DNA from: Hyphomicrobiales bacterium
Lineage (GTDB): Bacteria; Pseudomonadota; Alphaproteobacteria; Rhizobiales; Beijerinckiaceae
Length of the DNA: 64,000 nt
Assembly: GCA_027489955.1 (NCBI GenBank)
Contig: JAIXYZ010000011.1
Location: forward strand, 1-64,000
Direction of reading: 5' to 3'
Notes under the pieces: model-generated
Seen by the model: only the letters and a program-made list of their open reading frames with translations
Told to the model about the DNA's origin: nothing
Databases searched by the model: none
Position numbers and translations under genes: made by a program
Shown here: in pieces, positions 50,855 through 59,285 of the stretch
How positions within the stretch are numbered: position 1 is the stretch's first letter
Layout of the letters: every line of letters starts with the position of its first letter

Positions 50855-52230
50855 GCCTCGGCCCTGAAGATCAGCACGATCGGGTCCGCCACCCCGTCGA
50901 TCCCCCGCGCCGGGGCGACCTTGAAGCTGCCGTCGTCCTCAAAGCCCTGTTCGCGGGCAAGGTCGAAGGTCGCCTGGTCCGTGACCAGGCAGGCCATCAG
51001 CGCCTTGTTCTGCTTCTCGATCTTGACCGCCAGGTTGACCGGCTCGCCGATGACGGTGAATTCCAGCCGGTCGTCGTCGCCGACCGTGCCGAACAGGACA
51101 GGTCCCGCCGTGACAGCGATGCCGATCCGCAATTCCTCGCCGTATTTGCGCTGCGCCTTCGCCTTCACGCGCTCGGCCGCCTTGGCGAGCGCGATTCCTG
51201 CCCGCATCGCGTCTGCCGCCGGCGCATGCGTCTCGCGCGTGCAGCCGAAGGTCGCCAGGATGCCGTCGCCCAGGAATTTGTCGATCGCCCCGCCCTCGCG
51301 CGCGATCACCTCGCCCATCTTCTGCTGGTAGTCGATCAGCATGCGCATCACGTCGCCCGGCGCCCGCCGTCCGGCCAGCCCCGTGAAGCCGCGGATGTCC
51401 GTGACGATGATGCCCGCCTGCCGCACCTCCCCCTGCCCAGCCTCCAGCATCTCCTCGCCCGAGGCGATGCGCTCGGCGATCTCGGGCGGGAAGAAGCGCG
51501 ACAGGTCCTCCCGCGCCGTGCGGCCGACCGCCGCCGCCACGAGCTGCCGGCGCGCCCGGCGGACCGCGAAGGTCAGCGCCAGGGTGACCAGGATGATCGC
51601 GACGACCTTCTCCACCTCCGCGCCGATCAGGATCGCGTTGGACGTCAGGTACGCCGTGAAATCGCGGGTGACGAGCTCGGGATGCTCGTTGAGGGCGTAG
51701 GCCGCCATGCCGACCCAGCCGGCAGCGGCCACGAACCCGGCCAGCAGGATGGAGGACGGCTCCAGCCGCATCGCCCGCACCGCGATCAGCATGAACACGA
51801 ACAGGAAGGTCGGCGCCTTCAGGTAGAAGGCCGAGGGCTGGCCATATTGCAGGTGGAAGCTCCAGATCAGCCCGTAGAACAGGCCGAAATCCGCCAGGAT
51901 GAACGCGACGACGGCGGCCGTGGTCATGGCGCCGCGATAGGCCACGGCGAGCCGCAGCACGCTGACAAGGATGAGCGAGGCCACCGCCACCGGGACAGGC
52001 CTCAGCTCCGTCATGCCGTCCAGCGCCTTGGGCGAGAGGGCGTAGAGCAGCCCAAGGAAGCCGACGATGGCCAGCATGAACCATGCGGCCCTGAGGTCCG
52101 CGGCACGGGTCTCGGCCTCCACCAGGCGGCGTACGCGCGGCGGCAATTCGTCCACCGGGCGATGCGGCGCGGACAGGACCGGCTCGTCGTCGTCCAGGTC
52201 GGGAACCGGGCCGGCGGGTTCGGCCGTCAT
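50851..52230 (-). CDS. Membrane-anchored class III nucleotide cyclase with altered catalytic Arg
   Basis: A 459-residue protein. An acidic cytoplasmic N-terminus (1-45) is followed by about six membrane helices (about 48-220), then a linker with ARRQLVAAAVGRTAREDLSR, and a cyclase domain (about 270-445). Metal-binding Asp are present in IIVTDIRGFTGLAG and IDKFLGDGILATFG, and the class IIIb Thr in FTVIGEPVN. The transition-state Arg of NxxxR is replaced by Lys (VNLAVKIE), so activity may be low or the protein may be a partner of the second cyclase. It overlaps that gene by 4 bases and lies 52 bases behind the cNMP-binding gene. Confidence 0.92.
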   Translation of the reverse strand: MTAEPAGPVPDLDDDEPVLSAPHRPVDELPPRVRRLVEAETRAADLRAAWFMLAIVGFLGLLYALSPKALDGMTELRPVPVAVASLILVSVLRLAVAYRGAMTTAAVVAFILADFGLFYGLIWSFHLQYGQPSAFYLKAPTFLFVFMLIAVRAMRLEPSSILLAGFVAAAGWVGMAAYALNEHPELVTRDFTAYLTSNAILIGAEVEKVVAIILVTLALTFAVRRARRQLVAAAVGRTAREDLSRFFPPEIAERIASGEEMLEAGQGEVRQAGIIVTDIRGFTGLAGRRAPGDVMRMLIDYQQKMGEVIAREGGAIDKFLGDGILATFGCTRETHAPAADAMRAGIALAKAAERVKAKAQRKYGEELRIGIAVTAGPVLFGTVGDDDRLEFTVIGEPVNLAVKIEKQNKALMACLVTDQATFDLAREQGFEDDGSFKVAPARGIDGVADPIVLIFRAEA

Positions 52231-52282
52231 GGCAGGCGCTCCCGGCGGGCCGCCTTGGCTTCGGACACGGTCCGCGGGCCGG

Positions 52283-52726
52283 TCAGGCGGACAGCTCCGC
52301 CAGCTTGGCGTTTGTGCGCTCCAGCCGCTTGGCGAGCTCGCGCATCACCGCCACCGACATCTGCGGGAACTGGCCCAACAGCTCCAGGAAAACCCGCTTG
52401 TCGATGCGCAGCGCCGTGACGTCGCCATCGGCGACGATGCTGGCAGAGCGCGGCGAGTCCGACAGAATGCCCATTTCGCCCAGGAGGTCGTTGGACGAGA
52501 ACTGCGCCACCTGCAGCGGCCCGTTCGGCGTCTGGATCACGACGTTGGCCTTGCCCTGGAGCAGCACATAGGCGGCGTCGGAGGGATCGCCCTGGGCGAA
52601 GAAATGCTGGCCGGAGGAAAACATCACGCGCTCGGAGGTGAAGGCGAGCAGCTTGAGCCTCGCGGGATCGATTTCCCTGAACATCGGCACCTGCCGGAGC
52701 GCCTGGACTTCCGTTTCGAGCGTCAT
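52283..52726 (-). CDS. Stand-alone cyclic nucleotide-binding domain protein
   Basis: A 147-residue protein made of a single CRP-type cNMP-binding domain; the DNA-binding domain of CRP/FNR regulators is absent. The phosphate-binding cassette is GEMGILSDSPRSASIV, keeping the Glu, Arg and Ser that contact ribose and phosphate, so cAMP or cGMP binding is likely. A C-terminal helix (VMRELAKRLERTNAKLAEL) would dimerise or contact a partner. Its ATG overlaps the stop of the ABC-like gene (ATGA), making translational coupling and physical partnership with that protein plausible (inference). Confidence 0.93.
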   Translation of the reverse strand: MTLETEVQALRQVPMFREIDPARLKLLAFTSERVMFSSGQHFFAQGDPSDAAYVLLQGKANVVIQTPNGPLQVAQFSSNDLLGEMGILSDSPRSASIVADGDVTALRIDKRVFLELLGQFPQMSVAVMRELAKRLERTNAKLAELSA

Positions 52727-55398
52727 TGGGCTGCCACCTCCTGAACCGTCCGGTCGCGGCGTCCCGGTCGATCCTCGACCGTTGCATCCGTACCGTCGAA
52801 CTTTATCACCATATCGAACGTGTCCGCGGCGCTCTCGCGCACGACCGCAATGAGCGAGGCCTGCGGACGCATCTCCACGATCCGCTTGAGCACCTTGGCG
52901 CCCTCCGCCTCGCCCAGCGCGGTCGTGGCGCCGTCGATCACCAGCAGTTCCGGGCGCCGCACCACGCAGCGCGCCAGGTTGACCTTGATGCGTTGCGCCG
53001 CGCTGAGCAACCGGCCCGATGGGCCGACCCGGTATCCAAGGCCGATGCGCTCCACCGCTTCCTTGAGGTCCAGTTCCGCCACGACCTCCATGATCTCGTG
53101 CATCACCTTGCGCTCGGCGTCCGCGACCCCATGCGCGATGCGGCCGAAGAGCAGGTTGTCCTTCAGCGAGACCGCGAGGTTCAGGGCCGCCGGATCGTGG
53201 AAGGCGACGGGGCCGTCCTCGCCGGACAATTCGCGGAAGCGGGCGCGCGCCTGCAGGAGGCGCTCCTCCAGTTTCGCATCGATCAGGCCGAGGCGATGGC
53301 GGGGCTCCACATAGGCCAGCGTCAGCCCGATCAGCCGCGCCTTCTCGCTGGCCTTGAGCGAGCGCTCGCCCTTGGAGGCGATGCGCCGCACGAGCGCGTC
53401 GAATTCGGGGATGTCGTCGGCCGCGATGAAGGAGAACTGGTCGAAGAGCGGATGGCCGGGCGGTAGGTCGCGGAAGATCTCGGTCATTTCCTGCGCGATG
53501 CGAAGGCCGATGGAGACGAGGTCCCCCGTCAGGTCGGTGTCGTCCAGCGCATCGCGGAAGGTCTGGTCCTCCATGAGGGCCGCCGGGCTCGCCGTGCCGC
53601 TGCGCGGGGCGCCGAACAGGATGTTCTCCGCCACGGTCGCCTGCCGGGTGAAGCGCTCCGGATCGAACGTCTCCAGCAGCCGGCCCTTCTCCATGCCCTC
53701 GAACCGCTCCTCCAGCTTGCGGCGGGCGAGGATGAAGCGCTCGATGTCCTCCTCGGGCGTCGCGGCGTCGATATAGCCGAGCAGGCCGAGCTGGTAGAGG
53801 TCACCCCGCATGCCGACGATCTCCAGCGCCTCGATGAGCCGGGCGTCGAGGTCGTGCGGCCCGGTGGCCTCGACCCACTCGTAATCCAGCCAGTCGAGCG
53901 TGGGGTCGTCCTCCGGGTTTCCCGTGCGCCGGGCCTCCAGCACGCGGCGCCGGTCCGCCTCCGCCTGCGAGCCCGGCTGCGGCGCCCGCCGCAGGCCGTA
54001 GACGAGGTTGTCGCGCACGGTGCCGGGAAACAGGACGGGGTCGGTGCCCGCATAGGCGATGTGCCGGCCGGCCGTGGCGTCGGTCATGCGCACCAGGTCC
54101 GTCTCGCCGAACAGGATGCGGCCGCCGAAGCCCAGCACCCGCCTGGACAGCGTCCTGGCAAGCACGCTCGGCGCCGGGCCGTCGCCGATCAGCGCCATTT
54201 GCACCGGCAGGTCCGTCTTGAGCGACAGGCCCTCGATGAGCACGCCATGGGCGTCGTAGACGTGCAGGTTCTCGATGACGAGCGGCCCCTCCAGCGGGCC
54301 TTCCACCACGGCGGACGGGTCCTGGATCTCCAGCGGGATCAGCGATTCCGGCGAGAACTGCTCCAGCACCTGCTCGTACTTCACCTGCACGTCCAGGCGC
54401 TGCTGGTCCCAGTCGATCAGTTCCTTGAGCGGCGGCGGCAGGTCCTTGTAGGCGGCGATGACCGCCACGAGCTGGCCGATATCCAGCCGGCCCTGGAGCG
54501 CGAGATAGCCGCCGATGGCGTAGAACAGGAACGGCGTGATCTGGGCCAGCAGGTTGTTCAGGAACTTCACCATGAACTTCCACTTGTAGATGCGGAAGCG
54601 CAGGTCGAAGAGGTAGTGGAGGCGGTGGCCGATCTCGGCCCGCTCCCAGCGGGTGGCGTTGTGGACGTGGACCGCCTCCATGCCGTCCACGATCTCGGCG
54701 ACCCGGCCGGCCAGCTGGCGCGAGGCGAGCTGGCGCTGCCGCCCCAGGCGGATCTGGACCCGCCGCAGCCGCGGGATGACCGCGAACTGGACGGCCACGA
54801 TCGAGCCCGCGATGAGCCCGAGCCACACGTTCTGGACCATGATGAAGGTCATGGCCGTGAGCGCCTGCGTCCCCAGGAAGAGCGGCTGCACGAACGCGTC
54901 GCCGATGAAGCCGCCGATGGGCTCCACCTCGTCCTTGATCATGGTCGCCGTCTCGGACGGCTTCACGCGCTTGAGCGTATCCGGCGTGAACCGCAGCGCG
55001 ATCGAGACGAGGTCGAAGCGCATCCGCCGGAGCATGCGCTCGCCGAGCGCGCCCTTGGCGACGTTGATCCAGTACTTGAAGGCGCCGTTGACCAGCACGA
55101 GCGCGAGGAAGAGGCCGGACAGCGCGAACAGGAACCCGACCCGCTCGAATTCGATGCCCTCGAACAGGACGACCTTGGCGCCGCCCAGGAAGGACGGCAG
55201 CGAGAAGCCGAAATCCAGGGCGCGCGCCGTCTGGTTGCCGTTCTTGAAGGCCCCGCCGGAGATCGCCTCGTTGACGATCCGCTTGGGCAGTTCCAGCGAC
55301 CAGAAATAGAAGGGCAGCTGCGCGATCACGACCGCGAAGATCACGAGCTGATCGCGCCGCGAATGCGTCCAGATATATCGGAAGAGGCTCTTGTCCAT
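52723..55398 (-). CDS. ABC-exporter-like membrane protein with degenerate, expanded nucleotide-binding domain
   Basis: An 891-residue protein. Residues about 10-330 form an ABC exporter-type six-helix domain (ALGERMLRRMRFDLVSIALR, ELIDWDQQRLDVQVKYEQVL after it). The ATPase domain runs from about 385 to 880, more than twice normal size. Walker A is replaced by LIGDGPAPSVLA (no Gly-Lys-Ser), the Q-loop Gln is lost (YAGTDPVLFPG), the signature is LSAAQ, the catalytic Glu is Gly (LLVIDGATTAL) and the H-loop His is missing (AVVRESAADTFD). The post-Q-loop motif occurs three times: NLVYGL (about 463), NILFGA (about 589), NLLFGR (about 746). It cannot be an ordinary ATPase. The start is ATG 55398 (MDKSLFRYI); the long upstream open frame is non-coding. 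Confidence 0.92.
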   Translation of the reverse strand: MDKSLFRYIWTHSRRDQLVIFAVVIAQLPFYFWSLELPKRIVNEAISGGAFKNGNQTARALDFGFSLPSFLGGAKVVLFEGIEFERVGFLFALSGLFLALVLVNGAFKYWINVAKGALGERMLRRMRFDLVSIALRFTPDTLKRVKPSETATMIKDEVEPIGGFIGDAFVQPLFLGTQALTAMTFIMVQNVWLGLIAGSIVAVQFAVIPRLRRVQIRLGRQRQLASRQLAGRVAEIVDGMEAVHVHNATRWERAEIGHRLHYLFDLRFRIYKWKFMVKFLNNLLAQITPFLFYAIGGYLALQGRLDIGQLVAVIAAYKDLPPPLKELIDWDQQRLDVQVKYEQVLEQFSPESLIPLEIQDPSAVVEGPLEGPLVIENLHVYDAHGVLIEGLSLKTDLPVQMALIGDGPAPSVLARTLSRRVLGFGGRILFGETDLVRMTDATAGRHIAYAGTDPVLFPGTVRDNLVYGLRRAPQPGSQAEADRRRVLEARRTGNPEDDPTLDWLDYEWVEATGPHDLDARLIEALEIVGMRGDLYQLGLLGYIDAATPEEDIERFILARRKLEERFEGMEKGRLLETFDPERFTRQATVAENILFGAPRSGTASPAALMEDQTFRDALDDTDLTGDLVSIGLRIAQEMTEIFRDLPPGHPLFDQFSFIAADDIPEFDALVRRIASKGERSLKASEKARLIGLTLAYVEPRHRLGLIDAKLEERLLQARARFRELSGEDGPVAFHDPAALNLAVSLKDNLLFGRIAHGVADAERKVMHEIMEVVAELDLKEAVERIGLGYRVGPSGRLLSAAQRIKVNLARCVVRRPELLVIDGATTALGEAEGAKVLKRIVEMRPQASLIAVVRESAADTFDMVIKFDGTDATVEDRPGRRDRTVQEVAAQ

Positions 55399-55410
55399 CC
55401 GCCGCCCGTG

Positions 55411-55428
55411 CCCGGCTCGAGGGCCGGG
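55411..55428 (-). promoter_or_regulatory. Small hairpin in the leader of the ABC-like operon
   Basis: CCCGGC and GCCGGG pair around a 6-base loop, 13 to 30 bases before the ATG at 55398, where the ribosome site would be. It could limit translation of the first gene, but 6-bp GC stems are common in this genome. The remaining 195 bases of the divergent gap show no clear promoter to my eye. Confidence 0.3.
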
Positions 55429-55623
55429 ATTGCCTTTCCGGCACCATGCGTCGCCACCGCCCGGGCCGCAAGCGCGGGCATCGACTTGCCCAATGGGAAG
55501 CGCAGCGCGAAAGCGTGATCGCCGGCGCGGCCGTTTCCGGGCCCGCGCGGACATGGGCCATGGACCGAAGGCCCCGCTTGCGTCTAGTATGGGGGCGGTC
55601 GCTGGGGTGGCGTGGGAGGCCGC

Positions 55624-56880
55624 ATGTTGGACCGCATGTCGGGGCAGCCCGCGCAGCGAGCTGCTCGCCCACGCGCCGGATCGCGCGTTCTGATCTACAG
55701 CCACGATACGTTCGGTCTCGGTCATCTGCGCCGGTCGCGCGCGATCGCGAACGCGCTCGTGGCCTCGGAGCCGGACACGTCCGTCGTCATCATCTCCGGC
55801 TCGCCGGTGATCGGCAATTTCGAGTTCGGCTCGGGCGTGGACTACGTGCGCGTCCCGGGCGTCACCAAACTGCCCAACGGCGACTACACCAGCCTCAACC
55901 TCAATCTCGACATCGACGACGCCACCTCCCTGCGCGAGGCGCTGATCCGGGAGACGGCGGAGCGGTTCGACCCCGACATCTTCATCGTCGACAAGGAGCC
56001 CACCGGCTTCCGCGGGGAGATCATGCCGGCCCTGTCGCTCCTCTCGGGACGCGGGGCGAGGCTCGTCCTGGGCGTCCGCGACGTGATGGACGATCCGGCG
56101 CTGCTCGTCCCCGAATGGGAGCGCAAGGGCGCGCTCGCCGCGCTGGAGGAGTTCTACGACGAGATCTGGGTCTACGGGCTCAAGGACATCTACGAGCCGC
56201 TTTCCGCCCTGCCTCTGTCCGACGCCGCCCTCTCCCGGCTGCGCTATACCGGCTATCTCCACCGCGAGATGCCGCAGGAATCCGGGCTGGCGCGCTATCC
56301 CAAGATCACCCGCGGCCCGTTCATCCTCGTGACGACCGGCGGCGGCGGGGACGGCGAGGACCTGATCGACTGGGTCATTTCCGCGTACGAGGCCGACCCG
56401 ACGCTGGAAATCCCCGCCTTGATCTGTTTCGGGCCGTTCCTCGGCCGGGACGCGCGGCGCCAGCTCATGGAGCGCGTCCAGCGCCACCCGAAGCTCGACG
56501 CCATCGCCTTCGACAACAAGATCGAGGTCCTGATCCGCAAGGCGGTCGGGGTGGTCGCCATGGGCGGCTACAACACGTTTTGCGAGGTCCTGTCCTTCGA
56601 CCAGCGGGCGCTCATCGTCCCGCGCTCGACGCCGCGGCTGGAGCAGACGATCCGCGCCCGGCATGCGGAGAAGCTCGGCCTCGTCACCGCGCTCGCCGAC
56701 ACGCAGATGGGCGATCCCATGCTGATGGCGCGCCATCTCCATGCCCTGCCGGGGCAGAAGCGCCCTTCGGAGGTCATGGTGCCCGGCCTGCTGGACGGAC
56801 TGACGGTGCTGCAGGAGCGCTTCGGGCGGCTGGCGGCCATGCCGCGCATGCCGACCCATGTCAGCGCGGCCGCGGAATAG
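55624..56880 (+). CDS. GT28/MurG-like GT-B glycosyltransferase
   Basis: A 418-residue cytoplasmic glycosyltransferase. The N-terminal half starts RVLIYSHDTFGLGHLRRSRA, with the Gly-His loop of GT-B enzymes that act on processive or lipid-linked sugars; the C-terminal half has VTTGGGGDGEDLIDW and MGGYNTFCEVLSFDQRALIV, the nucleotide-sugar pocket motif. Related proteins are annotated as predicted glycosyltransferases with unknown acceptor. GGGAGG lies 5 bases before the ATG at 55624. It is first of five co-directional genes for glycan synthesis and diverges from the ABC-like/cyclase operon. It is paralogous to the fourth gene. Confidence 0.87.
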   Translation: MLDRMSGQPAQRAARPRAGSRVLIYSHDTFGLGHLRRSRAIANALVASEPDTSVVIISGSPVIGNFEFGSGVDYVRVPGVTKLPNGDYTSLNLNLDIDDATSLREALIRETAERFDPDIFIVDKEPTGFRGEIMPALSLLSGRGARLVLGVRDVMDDPALLVPEWERKGALAALEEFYDEIWVYGLKDIYEPLSALPLSDAALSRLRYTGYLHREMPQESGLARYPKITRGPFILVTTGGGGDGEDLIDWVISAYEADPTLEIPALICFGPFLGRDARRQLMERVQRHPKLDAIAFDNKIEVLIRKAVGVVAMGGYNTFCEVLSFDQRALIVPRSTPRLEQTIRARHAEKLGLVTALADTQMGDPMLMARHLHALPGQKRPSEVMVPGLLDGLTVLQERFGRLAAMPRMPTHVSAAAE

Positions 56881-56902
56881 CCGGGCTGCCCGCAAGACCT
56901 CC

Positions 56903-58159
56903 ATGACCGAACCTTCCGCACGCCGGGCCGCGCGCCTCGCCATCGTCGTCAAGGGCTATCCCCGCCTGTCGGAGACCTTCATCGCCCAGGAGATCCTGGC
57001 GCTGGAGCGGCGCGGCATCGGCATCGAGATCTGGTCGCTGCGCCAGCCGACCGACCGCGCGGTCCATCCAATGCACCGGGACATCGCCGCCCGGCGCGTC
57101 TACCTGCCGGAATATCTCTATCAGGCGCCGCTGCGGGTCCTGCTGGGCGCCGCCTCGGCCCTGCGGCGTCCCGGCTTCAAGGCGCTGATGCGCACGTTCT
57201 GGCGGGACTTGCGGCGCGATCGGACGGCGAGCCGCGGCCGCCGCCTCGGCCAGGCCTTCGTCATGGCGCGGGAACTGCCCGACAGCATCCGCCATCTTCA
57301 CGTCCATTACCTGCACACGCCGTGCTCGGTCGCCCGCTATGCCGCGATCCTGACGGGGCGCGACTACACCGTCTCGGCCCATGCCAAGGACATCTGGACC
57401 AGCCCGGACTGGGAGATCGCGGAAAAGCTCGCGGCGAGCCGCTGGTGCGTCACCTGCACGAAGGCCGGCCATGAGCGTCTTGCCGCGCTCGCCCCGGAGG
57501 GCGAGCGGGTGTCGCTCGTCTATCACGGGCTCGACCTCTCCCGTTTCCCTCCGCCGCCGGAGGCGCGCCCCGCCCGCGACGGCTCCGATCCCGCAGACCC
57601 GGTGCGGATCATCTCCGTCGGTCGCGCCGTCGCGAAGAAGGGCTATGACGACCTGGTCGATGCCCTCGCCGCCCTGCCCCCCGACCTCGCCTGGAGCTTC
57701 GTCCATATCGGCGGCGGCGAACTGCTCGGCGCGCTCAAGGCGAAGGCGAAGGCCGCGGGGATCGACCATCGCACGACCTTCATGGGCCCCAAGCCCCAGC
57801 CCGACATCGTCACCATGCTGCGGGAGGCCGATCTCTTCGTCCTGCCGTCCAAGGAGGCCCGAAGCGGCGATCGCGACGGCCTGCCCAACGTCATCATGGA
57901 GGCCGCCAGCCAGGCCCTGGCGATCGTCTCCACCGATTTCGCGGGCATCCCGGAATTCGTGCGCCATGACCGGGAAGGCGTTCTCGTCCCGCCCGGCGAC
58001 TGGGAGGCGCTGGCCAATGCCATCAATCTGGCCGCCCGGGAGCCCGAGCGGCGCCAGGCGCTCGGCGCCGCCGCCTTCGCCCGCCTGCGCGCCGATTTTT
58101 CCATGAATGCCGGGATTGACGTCCTCGAGGCGCGCCTGCGCAGCCTGACGGGCGAATGA
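56903..58159 (+). CDS. GT4 family glycosyltransferase
   Basis: A 418-residue GT-B glycosyltransferase. VVKGYPRLSETFIAQEILAL is the start typical of exopolysaccharide GT4 enzymes; SAHAKDIWTSPDWEIAEKL resembles the acceptor side, and the C-terminal half shows ISVGRAVAKKGYDDLVDALA and the E-x7-E motif in EARSGDRDGLPNVIMEAASQ. The sugar donor is not predictable. It begins 22 bases after the GT28-like gene and one base separates its stop from the next ATG. Confidence 0.92.
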   Translation: MTEPSARRAARLAIVVKGYPRLSETFIAQEILALERRGIGIEIWSLRQPTDRAVHPMHRDIAARRVYLPEYLYQAPLRVLLGAASALRRPGFKALMRTFWRDLRRDRTASRGRRLGQAFVMARELPDSIRHLHVHYLHTPCSVARYAAILTGRDYTVSAHAKDIWTSPDWEIAEKLAASRWCVTCTKAGHERLAALAPEGERVSLVYHGLDLSRFPPPPEARPARDGSDPADPVRIISVGRAVAKKGYDDLVDALAALPPDLAWSFVHIGGGELLGALKAKAKAAGIDHRTTFMGPKPQPDIVTMLREADLFVLPSKEARSGDRDGLPNVIMEAASQALAIVSTDFAGIPEFVRHDREGVLVPPGDWEALANAINLAAREPERRQALGAAAFARLRADFSMNAGIDVLEARLRSLTGE

Positions 58160-58160
58160 C

Positions 58161-59285
58161 ATGGCGCGGGCCGCCATCCCCATCGCCTTCCACGCCCCGC
58201 TGAAGAGCCCCCGCTCGCCCGTGCCCTCGGGCGACCGCACCATGGCGCGCAACCTGATGGCCGCCTTGCGCCGCGCAGGGTTCCAGCCTGAACTCGCGAC
58301 GGACCTGACGACCCGGGAGCCGAACGGCGACGCCGATGCCCAGGCCGCCATCGCCGCCGCGGCCGCGCGCGAAACCGATGCCATCCTGGCCCGCTTCGCC
58401 CGCACGCCGGAGACCCGGCCCGCGGCGTGGTTCACCTACCATTGCTACTACAAGGCGCCGGACCTGATCGGCCCCGCCATCGCCCGGGCGCTCGCCATTC
58501 CCTACGCCGTGGCCGAGGGCTCCCGGGCCGCCAAACGCGCCTTTGGCCCCTGGGCCCTTTTCCACGCTGCGGCGGAGACGGCGCTGGACGCGGCCGACAT
58601 CCTGTTCGCGATGACCGCCCGCGACCGTCCGGCCCTGGACGCGGTTCGCCCGCCCCGGCAGCGGATCGTCGATCTCCCGCCCTTTCTCGATGTCGCCGGC
58701 TGGCCCGAACCGCCGCCGCGCACGCCAGCCGGTCCGCTCCGGCTTCTCGCCGTCGGCATGATGCGAGAGGGCGACAAGCTCGCCTCCTACGATCTCCTGG
58801 CGCAGGCGCTCGCCCTGTGCCCGGACCTCGACTGGCGGCTCGCCATCGTCGGCGACGGACCGGCGGCCGAGCACGTGCGCGCCCGTTTCCAGCCGTTCGG
58901 ACCGCGCGTGACCTTCCATGGCCGGATCGAGGATCGCGCAGCCCTGGCCGCGGCCTACGCCGACGCCGATCTTCTCGTGTGGCCCGCCGTGAACGAAGCC
59001 TACGGCATGGTCTTCCTGGAGGCGCAGCTCATGGGCTGTGCCGTCCTCGCCGGGAACGAGGGTGGCGTCGCCAGCGTCGTCGCCGACGGGCTGGCGGGAC
59101 GGCTCGTCGCGCCGCGCGACCCGGTCCTGTTCGCCGCCGCCCTGCGTGCCTTAGCGGACGACCGGGACGGGCTGCGGGACCTGGGCGCCACCGCGCGTCG
59201 CATCGTGCTGGAGCGCCATGGGATGGACGCCGCCGCGGCCACGCTCGATGCGGCGCTGCGGCCGCTGGTGGAGGCGGCGCGATGA
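58161..59285 (+). CDS. GT4-like glycosyltransferase
   Basis: A 374-residue GT-B enzyme. The N-terminus AFHAPLKSPRSPVPSGDRTM, with its conserved SGDR-type loop, and the middle YHCYYKAPDLIGP mark a distinct subgroup; the donor half has GDGPAAEHVRARF, and NEAYGMVFLEAQLMGCAVLA carries the E-x7-E motif. It follows the previous gene with one base between and overlaps the next gene by 4 bases, so all are translated from one message. Substrates are unknown. Confidence 0.9.
   Translation: MARAAIPIAFHAPLKSPRSPVPSGDRTMARNLMAALRRAGFQPELATDLTTREPNGDADAQAAIAAAAARETDAILARFARTPETRPAAWFTYHCYYKAPDLIGPAIARALAIPYAVAEGSRAAKRAFGPWALFHAAAETALDAADILFAMTARDRPALDAVRPPRQRIVDLPPFLDVAGWPEPPPRTPAGPLRLLAVGMMREGDKLASYDLLAQALALCPDLDWRLAIVGDGPAAEHVRARFQPFGPRVTFHGRIEDRAALAAAYADADLLVWPAVNEAYGMVFLEAQLMGCAVLAGNEGGVASVVADGLAGRLVAPRDPVLFAAALRALADDRDGLRDLGATARRIVLERHGMDAAAATLDAALRPLVEAAR

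Noticed and set aside
55399-56952. Upstream extension of the ABC-like protein by over 500 residues
   Set aside because: The extension is antisense to the GT28-like gene and has no domain; the membrane domain begins normally at the ATG 55398.
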